A stretch of DNA of 64,000 nucleotides from Mesostigma viride (Eukaryota > Streptophyta > Mesostigmatophyceae > Mesostigmatales > Mesostigmataceae): contig RPFO01000123.1 in assembly GCA_009746045.1 (NCBI GenBank), forward strand, positions 1,051,410-1,115,409, written 5' to 3'. Positions 43,606 through 55,409 of the stretch are shown here, in pieces. A program made the translations under genes and the position numbers. The number at the start of each line of letters is the position of its first letter. The stretch's first letter is position 1. Below the pieces are notes generated by a model. That model saw only the letters and a program-made list of their open reading frames with translations, made no database searches and was not told the DNA's origin.

Positions 43606-46600
43606 CCCCTCGATGTCACCAGACAGACCTGGCAACGCTGAGGCAGCCAAGGATAGAGGCTCCTCGCGCGCCGTCGCAGAGGCGTGCGCCAGTGGTGCTG
43701 CCGTGGCCGACGCGCCCGTGTGCTGAGACGCCGCCGCAGGTGGCGGATCCCGCGGGACAGTCGTAGGGTAGGGGATGGATGCGCCCGCGCCCGCCTTTGA
43801 TCGGCCATCCCCAGCGATCGTTGCTTCCATGTTGTTCAGCACAAGCCCCACCGATGGCAAACCCCTGGGTGCCGCGGTCCCCGGCGCAGCTGCCGCGTCG
43901 GCAGCATTACCCGCTCCCCTCAACCGCGCCTCCCTCGCTTCCAAGTACAGGCCAACGGGGGCGAACGCGGACGCCATCACGTCGCGGACAAGGAACAAGT
44001 GCAGCGCGTGACGGACGAGCGCACCATACTCGGGGGGGGCTACGGGCATCCGCGCGTCTTCCTCCTCCACCGCCTGCCCCCGGTCCACCCGAAGCCGCTG
44101 CCACCCAGGAATGGGAGTAATAGGAGGTGCGCCACTGCAGGCCGCCACGGAGGCGCCTGCGCCAGTGCCCAATACCTGGCCACCCCCGTGGGCCCCTGCC
44201 CCCACCCCTGGCCCTACCTGTGTGGCGGCTCCCTCGCTGCGGACGGGCAGCACATGCAACCGGCCAGCCACCGCGGGCAAGCACAGCCCGTCCTCCTCCC
44301 TTCGAAGAGTCATCCCAGGCACAAAGCTGCGCGCGGGCGGCTCGCTCTCCGCCGCTTCCTGAGGCGATAGCGGCGGTGCGTCATGGTCGGGCGGCGTGGA
44401 TGCTGGCAGCTCCAGCCGATGCCGGGCCCAGGCACGGAACACGCGCATGGGGTGGGGGCCCACCATGCGGCCATGGGCGTCCAAGTAGAACCAGCGGCCC
44501 TCCTCTGCTCTCATGCTAATACTTCCCTCCGCCACCGCACCATGCCCCTGCCCACCAACCAGAGGCGGCAGCTGCGCACGGACCGCTGGCCCGTCACGCG
44601 AGCTGGCCATGCCCGGCAGCTCCAGCGGTGGCGGCACCTCCCCTGGCGCGCGCCCCGTGTCTGCGGTCGGGGTCGTGCCTGCCGATCGTTGCCCACTAGC
44701 GGCGGCTTCCTGCCTTTGTGCATCCATCGCTTGGGCATCCATCGCTACTGCCACACGCGACACGTCTGCCAGGTCATCAGCGGACCACACGGAGCCCTGC
44801 GACACCTCCCCCCCTGTGCTTGGCGGCCGTGGCCCCTTGCCTGGCTGAGCAGCAGCAGGCGGGGCTGGATGCTTGTCCTTTGCGGCGTCAGCAGCCACAG
44901 GGCCAGGCCGAGCAGGCAAAGTGCGTCCGGCAGCATTACAACCCCCCCCTGTGGTCGCAGCTGCAACGCCGGTTGCCGGCACGCTCTGCGTTGCCAGCAA
45001 CCCCCCTGGATTGCTCTGGGCTGATACTGTCCCGCCGGGGCTGCGCCGCGAAGAAGAGGACAAGGGCCCTGGCGGCGTGCGGGCGCGGCGCGCTGCATCC
45101 GCTGCGTCTTTGCTCGCGGGCGCCTTGGGGGGCGCAACAGTGGGGGATTTCCCCAGCAACCGGCTGATGGCATCCGGCACCCCAGGCCATGGCTCACCCT
45201 GGGGGGTCCCGCTTGCCACCAGCAGGTCCCCACGAGATCCCCCGCTCCTCGCAGACGCGACAGCTGGACCCGCGACGGTGGTAGTTACTGTCTCCGGCAC
45301 GAGGGCAAACGCGGGGAGCGGCAGGTCCATGTGCTCCCTCTCGGTGCCGAATCCAGCGGTGGCCAAGTTGTCCAACCCGCCGTCACGCCGCGGGACCACC
45401 GGCTGCCCCAAGTGAGGCGTCGCCGTCTCTTCAAGGGGGCGGCGGCGAGGGTCGAGAAGACGCAACAGGCGAAGCTCACGCCCGGACCCTGACCCTAGAC
45501 TCGATAGGCGCCACGATGGGGCCTCCTCCGCAGCACACCCGTCCACATCCATGGGGGCCGCCACATCCCCCTCTGCGTACACGCCCCGACCAGTGCTGCC
45601 GCCGTCACCCCCCGCGCTGCGCCCGCCCATTGTCCCCCCACGGCCGTCACTGGCACCCGACCGGTTCCCTGGCAGCGCGGGGGACAGCACGCGGGCCTCA
45701 GGGTCCCTGCCACAAGGGAAACTACCCCGGCTCAATGGCCCGCGCTGGGAGCCCGTCTCCTGCCCTACTGGCCCCCCTGCCCTCTCCATTGCGCGGCACA
45801 CCACGAAATGCCGCACCGAAGCGACATGCATCTCGTCGCGCTCTAACGGCTGGCCCCCGTCACCCCCCTGGCCGCCCCCCTCATCGTCCCAGGCAAGCGC
45901 GGCCACCGACCGGTACTGCGGGTCGTGCGCCAGAAACCAGTCCGCCGTGCCGCGGCACCGCCATGGCACGGCCTCGTACCCTTCCAGGCGGTCCAGGGGC
46001 ACCCCCTGTGCTTCGCGCAGCACCACCTGGCGCAGCGTGTTGAGCTGCTGCTGCGTGATCATGGTACTCGTGGAGACTGGGGGCAGAGGGGGGGGGGGAC
46101 ACGGGCAGAGGGGGGGGGGAACACGGGCAGAGGTTGAGGGTGGAGACGGGCAGAGGGGGGGGGGGGACACGGGCAGGTGGCGATAGGGATTTGCACGCAT
46201 GGGGGGGGGGGGGGGGGGGATGAAGAGAGGAACCAGCAAGTCACTCGACAACGTGAGCGTACCGGTTTACCCCCTCCCCCAACGGCCCGCTCATATAAAG
46301 GTAGCTTAGTAGCATAAATATGTGTGCATGGTCTTTGAGGATGCTTGTGCCTCACCCATATTCATGCAGCGATAAACACTGTGAACCTAGACACATAAGA
46401 ATAGATGAGGGCCCGTCTCTATATAACATGGTAATAGTAAATGAGGGCCCCTCAGTACACACAGAAGAAAAGATGAGGGCCCGTGTCTCTAAACCCGCGA
46501 TAAAAAGACAAGGGCCCATCATTTCACGAATATCAATAAATGAGGGGCTGTGTCTATACAACCGTGAACGATCGGCACTCACACGCGTACTGGCAAACAT

Positions 46601-49289
46601 AGTGAACGTGGTGACCGTGATGACACGCAGGACGGACACATCAACATGCACAGAACAACATACATGCGCATGCATACAGTGTTTGCGCTTGCGTAGAGTG
46701 AACGTGCACTTCCCGCAACTGCTGACCACAAGCTGCAGGGGAGCCAATCCATCCGCCCAACCTGCCATGCACCAACCACCAAAATGTCCATTCCCACCCC
46801 ATATTCAAACACCCCTGCACTCCCAGCTCCCTCACTACATGGGCACGTCCCACTCACTGGATTGGTATTTGGCGGCACCGAAACGCTCCTCCAAGCCCCC
46901 ACCGTCCCCCTCCTCCTCCTTGACATGGATTCCCGCGTCGCCGTTATCCCGCATGACCCCGGCCATGGTGTCCTCTTCGTCATCACTCGCTGAGCGACGC
47001 AGAGGGGGCGCCAGGCAAGGCAGGCACAGAGAAGGCACGCGAGGGGTGACCATGTGGAACAAACACACGGTGCAGCAAAGCGACGATCGGCTCAAATGCA
47101 AGCACGAGCAGTCGCCAACGACCATTGCGTCCGCCACGACATCCTACTCACGTTGAATTGCATCCACTACCGGCTACCCACCCACAGTTCTCTAACCTAA
47201 GATCAGGGCCACCAAACACCCTACTCATCATGCTCTAATCATGGCCACTAAAAACCCTATTCACAGTGGTCTAATCGTGGCCACCAAACACCCCCCTCAT
47301 GCTGGTCCCACCACGACCATCCCCCACCCCACTCACGGTGGTCCCGTATCACCAGCCGCATCACGTCACCGCCGACATGCTCCAGTATGCACTGCACGCG
47401 CTCGTCCAGCTCCGCTGCCACGTCCACGTCATCGCCCTCGTAGTGCATGAGCGCCGCCACAGGACCCGTGGTGGTCGGAGCCACCAGCTCCCACGAGGCC
47501 GGCGGCACTTTGCGCGCCCCATCCACCGCCAGGCGCGCCTTGTACTCAAAATCCCATCGCCGCATCGCCATGTCGCTTGTCGCCACGTCGTGATGGTCGG
47601 GACACTGGCCAGGGCGGGGTGGTGGGTACCCATCCATGGCACCCTCGGCAGGCCAACCCATGGGCGCCCCAGGATAGAGTGGATCCGGGAAGCCTGCCCT
47701 CAGGCCACCCAAGGGTGGTGGAGGACCCTGGTACACAGGTGGCATCCCCGAGCCAGCCATCTCACTGGGAGGCATGGGCATGGGTGCCGTGGCCAGGTGG
47801 GGTCGCCAGACGCCACTGGGCCCATCCCAACATGGTGCATGCGCAGGCACGTTGACTGCCACCCCCTCCCACCCCATCATTGAAGCAGCACCTGGGGGAA
47901 TGCCACTGCCTGAACCCTTTGCGCTGGCCACGCCAAAGTGAACGTGCAATCTATGCCCCTGCCCAGGCGGGCCGTGCGGCGACACGGGGGGCGGCGGCGT
48001 GGGGGGCGGGGCATCCGGCAGCACCATGTTGCACGACCAGATGTCCTGGTGCGCAGGCGGCAGCGCACAAGTGTCAGGCAACCCATTCGGCACCGGGTGG
48101 CATGTGCTGGCCGCTGCGCCATCGGCCGGTGTGCCACACTCTCCCTCACAAGACGGCTTCGCGGAGGCACCTGCAGCCACAGGGCGCGGTGCCGGCGGTG
48201 GCGGCAACGTCGGCGGTGCGTCAGCCCCTCCCATGTTTGCGTCGCTAGAAGTGATCGCGGGCCCACCCCGCTTGCCAGTCGCCGCCTCCTTGCCCTTGTC
48301 CTGCACACCTGCCTTGCTGGCCTCCGCGCCCGCGTGCCCCCCCGTGCCCTCCGCTCGCTTGCCGGGTGGGTGCAGGCTGCGTTCGCCAGTATTGCGCTCC
48401 GCCGAACGAGAACGGCTGCCCCCTCGCCCCAGCGCGCCACCCCGCCCCCGGCCCCCATCGCCGTCTCTCTCACCCCCCCGGTCCCTGTCATATTCCCTGC
48501 CATACTCCCTGCCCCTCCTCTTGTCCCGCCCCCCCTCACCATACCGGGCCTGGTGAGCGTCCCTATCCCGCGCCCGCTCCCTATCCCTGTCCCTAGCTTC
48601 CCGGTCGTCCCAGTCCCTGCCCATGTCCCTGCCCCAGCCCCTCAGGCGGTCATTGTCCCTGCCCCATCCCTGGCCCTTGCCTTTCCTACAGCTCCTTCCC
48701 TCCTCCCCATCCCTATCCCGTCCACCCTCCCTGTCCTGCACCCTGCCCCGCTCCCGATCCCTCCCACCCGGCCGGTCCCCCTTCCCCTCCCCAATTGGCC
48801 GCTCCATGCGGTTTCTTACCCCAGGGAACATCGGGCCATCCCCCTGCGGCACGCCCCTCGGGTCGCGCGGTCCTATCAACGGCCCACCACCGCGGTGCAT
48901 GCCACCCCCCGGTCAGGCCCCGGACCCGGGCCCCTGCCGTGCTGGCTGTCCCCCCCCGCCCCCCCCATGCCGCGACCCCGGTGGTCCCCCCCCTCGTTCC
49001 GGTTTCGTTGGTTGTCACCCCCCTGTCCGCGCATGGTACTGCTGGCTCGCCCCGGGCCACCGTTTGTCACATTGCCTTTCATAGGACCGACGTCCCAAGA
49101 AGCACCCCCTGGCTGGGCATCCCTGGGAGCGTCACCATGTCTATCTGCTTTAATCCCCCCTCGCGATACTTGTCCGGCCTCTCCGGGACCGTTTCTCTTG
49201 CCCACCACGTCCAGTGGACCAGGCGGCGGCGGAGGTGACGGCCCCGTGACAACGTGCCGCGCACCTCCCGCTGCTGCTGCTGCAGCAGT

Positions 49290-49368
<79 letters not shown>

Positions 49369-49460
49369 GCAGAAGCAGAAGCAGCAGAAGCAGAAGCAGA
49401 AGCAGAAGCAGAAGCAGAAGCAGAAGCAGAAGCAGAAGCAGGCTCAGGTTGCTGCTCCAT
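43606..49460 (-). CDS. GYF-like-domain protein, 3' end apparently lost
   Basis: Three exons are supported by phase: 49460-47337, 46989-46858 and 46076-43606. Start M at 49460. Exon 1 encodes Ser-Ala and poly-Ala runs, an RGG/RD-rich stretch (RDRERGRVQDREGGRDRD) and RWDFEYKARLAVDG. Exon 2 is acidic (SDDEEDTMAG..KEEEGDGGG). Exon 3 has MITQQQLNTLRQ, WFLAHDPQYRSVAALAWDDE, long disordered Pro/Ser/Gly stretches and GRWFYLDAHGRMVGPHPMRV, which resembles a GYF domain (W-x-Y-x-D-x-x-G-x-x-x-GP). GYF domains bind proline-rich peptides, often in mRNA control. The frame changes in a G-run near 48890 (one base or an unseen intron). After the GTGAGG donor at 43605 the sequence becomes the citrate synthase duplicate, so the native 3' exons are missing. 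Confidence 0.55.
46077..46857. other. Probable intron of the GYF-like gene
   Basis: Lies between an A|GTGAGT donor and a CCCCCAG acceptor. It has G/C homopolymers at 46085-46220 and several GATGAGGGCCCGTCTCTAT-like short repeats (46400-46560). No ORF is supported. Confidence 0.5.
49270..49442. repeat. In-frame GCA / GCAGAA repeat
   Basis: About 25 AGC/GCA triplets, then GCAGAA hexamers. On the minus strand they encode (Ser-Ala)n followed by poly-Ala at the N-terminus of the GYF-like protein. Confidence 0.9.
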
Positions 49461-50390
49461 ATGCGGTAGCAAATTTGAAAGTTTTTTCCTTCGTACCGGA
49501 GGGAGGAACTCGTATGCCCAGGAGCGGTTACAATTCAGCCCTCGCTATGGCTTTGCCCGCAAGGGCTGGTCACGGCAAACAGCGAATGTCTTCACCCGAA
49601 AAGGTCCTCAGGAAAACTGCGTCTTACTGGTCAGCCACCAGCGGTATCTGGCTAAGCGAGCCGCAGACATGTATCCCAATGGCAAGTCGACGCCGAGGTC
49701 GCTGAACCAATTGGCTCCGAACTGGGTAAGTCGGCATGTAACCGATGGGAGGATTGGCAGAACATGGCACTTACTGGCAAATGCATTCACCCCCAGGACT
49801 GCTATTGCACTGAAATAAGTTGAACACGCTCGGAATAAGGCCAATGCTGTTGATGGAGGAATGCGCGCACTTCGTGTCCAAGAAATGAGCTGTACCCTGG
49901 TTATATGTTGTTTCTTGGACCATGTGCGCGTCCCTACATGTAAGCCTGCCAAAAGATTAACGTGCAGCAACAGGCCAGGAATGTCTTCCCCATGGGGATC
50001 TCGATCGGAGTGTCAGGTGGTTGAAACCTCAAGGGTTTAGCTTTGGAGACACGCATGCACGGGTAATCTTTTCAGCGCTTCCTGGCTAGTTCGCGGCACT
50101 AATTATTCACTTGTGGAGTTGGTCTGTAAATGCTGGACTGCTGATTGGGCTCGGTGCGGGCTGACAAATTAAAATGACAATATACTGCGCATGTCGAGAG
50201 AAAATCCATAACGCTGCCAATCATATTTTGCCAGTTGGGTTCCGTCTCTGTCTTGTTAATGAACTTCTGCACGGCCTCGAGAAATTTGGGTGAGTGGGTA
50301 TGTATTATTTTTCAATTATGGCCTCGAGAAAATAGAAGTTACCAGCTTGTTACCAGCGCGAATGACCTTGCCACCTTGACCAATTTCGAT
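49461..50390. other. No recognisable gene
   Basis: 5' flank of the GYF-like gene, probably including its promoter. A 626-codon plus-strand frame crossing the left part (47938-49818) runs antisense to the gene and is regarded as a shadow. Confidence 0.4.
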
Positions 50391-50787
50391 CAAGTACACA
50401 CACTCATTACCGCTTTAAGTTGCGATCGACGCCTAAAATACGGCGTCGCAACTTACCTCTGTAACGCAACTTAACGGTAGAATTAGGCTAGCGTCCCACC
50501 CCCTCCTCTCACAGACTTTTATACTTGTACTGAGTGTACGGCATTCGACTGGTCTCGTCAACTACTGTACAGTAGCCCGATCCAGAGCTCTGTGCACAGC
50601 ATTATCAGAGCCGCCCCGTCTATTTTCCATACAGTCTGTACCAGGCTTCCTTACCGGCCAGGCCGTGAGAAAGTGCCCAGGCTAGTACTTACAAGTCCAT
50701 GTCCCAGTGCCCCGATAGTACCACCGATACTAAATATATCCGGCCCTCGGCCATTATAGATCTCTGCTGCCCTTGGGCGGCGTGGAT

Positions 50788-52353
<1,566 letters not shown>

Positions 52354-53047
52354 TTACAAGTTACAATCACTGATGCATATCATAGGCACTGACGCCGCCA
52401 GCCGGCCCGAGCTGGCCGCCGGCCGGCTCATCATCATGTGGGCGGCCGCTCGGCCGGCCGGCGCCGGCGGGGGCCCGTCCGGTGCACACTCACTTAGTAC
52501 TGACGGCTGAGTGCCCGCTGCGTTTTCAGTTATCATGAATGAGGACTACTGCCGGCTGATACATTCAGTTCATTAACCGTTTTAAAACTTTTTTTAAAGG
52601 TTGCGTTACCGCGTCGGCCGGTTATGAAGTTGCGACGTCCGCCGAAGTTTGGGTGGCGACCGCAACTCATTAACTAGCATCGGTGCCGCCATCGCACGCG
52701 GTATGAATGACTCAACTCAGTGCAGGTGTCAGGCCATTTTTAATTTGGCCGCGCAGGAGGCCAGTTTTTGCCAGGACCGGATCGACCCGCTATGTGGCCG
52801 GCTTTAGGCGGCAAACTGAAATTAGTACGTGAGTGAGCTGGCAAGTGAGTGGCGCGCAGACGTCCCCGACTCATCCTGGCCGGCAATAATTAGTGAAAAG
52901 CGTGAATGCAACCTTGCAATTCAGCCTGCGCACTGCGGTACATAGCATGCAGGGCGCACCGACATGACGGCACATTTGTGGTATCAGCTAAACACTATAT
53001 ACCGGCACTCCGCACGAGTCACGCACAGAGTGGCTCTGACACTGGCC

Positions 53048-53109
53048 GGCTGCCGCAACGGGTGCCGGGCTGGCGGGCGCCGTGTATCCCGTCCGGCGTT
53101 GCGGCAGCC
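53048..53109. repeat. Perfect 13-bp hairpin
   Basis: GGCTGCCGCAACG (53048-53060) pairs with CGTTGCGGCAGCC (53097-53109) around a 36-nt GC-rich loop, within the (CAA)n-bearing element. Confidence 0.7.
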
Positions 53110-53506
53110 CGCCTTTCTCACAACATCATGAGAAGATACTTGGTATGGAAAAACAGGAAAATGGACTTCGGGCGGCTTTGATCATGCTGCAGCTGGACTG
53201 GCTTTACTCGAGAGCTGTCGAATGCCGTACAGAAGTCCGTGAGAGGAGGAAGCTAGCCTAATTCTACCGTTAAGTTGCATTAGCACGTTAAGTTGCGACG
53301 CCAAATTTTAGGAGTCGATCACTTGTAATTAACGCGGTAATCACTGTATACTGGTCACTACTACACTAAAATGTGCCGTCATCATCATGATTGTGTGAGC
53401 TCATCGGCACGATGCCGTGGTAATTTCCGGAAGTCGGCTGTCTATTCTCAATATGATCATCATTTTACGGGCGCCCTGCATCGATCATGCTCTTGGATTC
53501 AGTTCG

Positions 53507-53549
53507 TATGTCATGATATTATCAAGGAGACGTACATATGTCATGATAT
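53507..53549 (-). mobile_element. 17-bp ultrashort insert with 13-bp target-site duplication
   Basis: TATGTCATGATAT occurs at 53507-53519 and 53537-53549, flanking TATCAAGGAGACGTACA. The insert keeps only the terminal ATCAAGGAGAC of the ultrashort family: an extreme truncation. Confidence 0.7.
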
Positions 53550-53759
53550 GACCTCAGTCCGTCTATAGGCCCCCCAGATCATTGCCGGTTGCAAATTATT
53601 TAATTCGGGCATTGTAAGGTTGCATTCACACTTTTCACTAATTGCCGCTACTAGGAGGCGGGGGCCGACATTTGCGCGCCAGTGGAGCCAGCTTGCGTAT
53701 TTCAGTTTGCCTACTATCATTTAATTAGTTAATTAATTAAATAATTAGTAGTTAATACT

Positions 53760-53805
53760 AATCAAACTTGTGCTCCCGTTGGGGAGTCACGGAGCACTAA
53801 CCCCG
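53760..53805 (-). mobile_element. R1 3' terminus only
   Basis: CTTGTGCTCCCGTTGGGGAG then TCACGGAGCACTAACCCC, embedded in TTAATTAA-type tail sequence next to an R3 3' end. Confidence 0.65.
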
Positions 53806-54235
53806 ATTAGATTAAATTAAATTAAATTATAACATGAGTCCGTTGGGAGATCATGTAGCACGCATTCCTTGCTGGATGGATGGAGGTGGGCGAAGCCGCG
53901 TAATCGAACTAACCTAACTCTAAGTTATATTTTTGTAAGTTGTCTCTTTGATATCTCTACTAAGTCGATCTAGAAAATCCTAACTACACTGTACTCAGCA
54001 AAACGCCCTTTCTTCCGCTTGGGGGGAGGGGGGTTGCCCACAGGTGCTGGATTGTGCATGCATGAGCCTGGACAATCTTCTGCCATCTCGATCTTCTTGT
54101 TCTGCATACAATGTAGCAGTCCAAAGAAGAGAGAGGGAGTGAATGCGGTGTTCAAACTGAGCTGGGACCACTAGGTCGGCCAGCAACATTTGGAATTGTT
54201 GTAGCCTCATTATGGCAGGTTTACCTATAGCTTTC
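53806..54235 (-). mobile_element. R3-family 3' UTR and end of ORF2
   Basis: The minus strand has the end of ORF2 (MNTAFTPSLFFGLLHCMQNK, then a Pro/Lys-rich end) and the 3' UTR ending GATCTCCCAACGGACTCATG with a (TTTAA)n tail. It is similar to 37320-37730. The terminal stem pairs TCATG with CATGA. Confidence 0.7.
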
Positions 54236-54339
54236 TAGGAATGTCCTTGGGGCCAGGCCAGGTCAGGATGTGCCACCCTGGTTGGCCAAGCCGCTCAGGG
54301 GCCGGCCAGACCAATTAACCCCGATCGATGGGTGGATTA

Positions 54340-54530
54340 ATTAATTAATTGGGGAGTCACGGAGCACCGGAGTGCTTTTAATCCCTGTGTGTGCACAACA
54401 AGAAGAAAGGGCAGAGACCCCCTTTCTCCTTCATGCAAGAGGCATGCCACAGCAGCAATCGGACACGATAGACGATCCCGCAAGTTCTGTAAGTGCAATA
54501 TACGATGGGTGGACATGGATGGGTACACAC
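54340..54530 (-). mobile_element. R1-family 3' UTR, terminal hairpin cut
   Basis: ATTAATTAATTGGGGAGTCA, CGGAGCACCGGAGTGCTTTT and GGGCAGAGACCCCCTTTCTC, as in the other R1 copies. The distal half of the terminal hairpin is missing, so the tail starts inside it. Confidence 0.7.
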
Positions 54531-54578
54531 AATCTAGGTACCGGTCTAATCTAGATCTACAAAACAATCTCACTCTAT

Positions 54579-54628
54579 ATCTATCAAGGAGACCGAACCA
54601 GCGCTGGCCAGAAATCGGGAGAATCTAT
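54579..54628 (-). mobile_element. Ultrashort element with 6-bp target-site duplication
   Basis: A 38-bp insert (54585-54622, CAAGGAGACCGAACCAGC .. ATCGGGAGA) lies between ATCTAT (54579-54584) and ATCTAT (54623-54628). It abuts an RT fragment. Confidence 0.65.
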
Positions 54629-54765
54629 GGTGCCCTCGACCCTAGGGGTCTTGTCTAGCATGCTTCGATCCCGCGTTTGCAAACAAGCGGGCGCTTTCCC
54701 ACTGGAGGGGGGTCGTTGTCCTGGATGACCTGAGCCCACTTGGCCTTCATCTTGTTCTATAATCA
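54623..54765 (-). pseudogene. L1-like RT fragment
   Basis: The minus strand encodes KMKAKWAQVIQDNDPPPVGK and RPLVCKRGIE, resembling the post-YADD palm segment (K-T-E/K-A-M-V-V). It lies beside the R1 3' UTR and ultrashort insert; truncated on both sides. Confidence 0.45.
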
Positions 54766-54779
54766 CGGAGAGGCCTTAG

Positions 54780-55400
54780 TAGGCCCCCCATGTCCTCGGC
54801 TATAGCTGTTCTTTGAAAGTGCGGGCCTATAGTTGCGGCGTCTAGCATTGCTGGGCCCGGCCCACGTGAGGAGGTGCCTGCCAGGCTGAGCTGGTCGCAG
54901 CCCTGCGGAGCTGGGGCCACGTGAGGTGTCTACCTGGTTGACCAGTGCGAGCTAAGTGCCCTACTAGCTGCCGGCGCTGGCCGCTGCTTAATGACTTCTA
55001 TCATATGTAGCCACATAATAGCCACATAGCGGGTACGGACTTGCAAAACGTACGTGGCCCGCTGCGCGGCCAAAAATGGCCCGAGTCCTACAAAATGAGT
55101 CATTACCGTGCACTAAGTTGCGATGGCACCGATCCTGAAGTTGCAGTCGCCACCCAAAAGTTTCATTTGGCGTCGCAACCTTTAAAAACGCACGGTAAGT
55201 TACGCAACCTTTAAAAACGCAACTTAATAATGACATTTACATTAATTAAGTGAGACAACTATTCTTGTAAGCGCAAGCATTAAATCGCGGCCGCAAATGA
55301 CCGACAAGGCACTGAACGCAGTACGGTACTGCACACTCGTCTCTGACTGGATTGAAGTCAGTACCTTGCAAGATGACGCTGGTGGCCGGTGCCTCACCGC
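54780..55400. other. Spacer with inverted-repeat arm
   Basis: Apart from the inverted arm at 55010-55245, no supported feature. AAGTTGCG / CGCAAC words are unusually frequent. Confidence 0.4.
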
Positions 55401-55409
55401 TGGTGGGCC

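Larger units (their letters stand above)
52585..55250. repeat. Second, overlapping pair of inverted repeats
   Basis: 52585-52800 and 55010-55245 are inverted, diverged copies containing TTTAAAGGTTGCG, GAAGTTGCGA, TTTGGGTGGCGAC, GGTGCC..ATCGCA, GGCCATTTTT..GGCCGCGCA and CGCTATGTGGC. The left copy lies inside the 50.4-53.3 kb element, so the two elements are nested or have recombined. Confidence 0.6.

Noticed and set aside
47938-49818. A 626-codon plus-strand ORF antisense to the GYF-like gene
   Set aside because: Arg/Pro/Ser-rich composition typical of the opposite strand of a GC-rich gene. The minus strand has splice-consistent exons and domain motifs.
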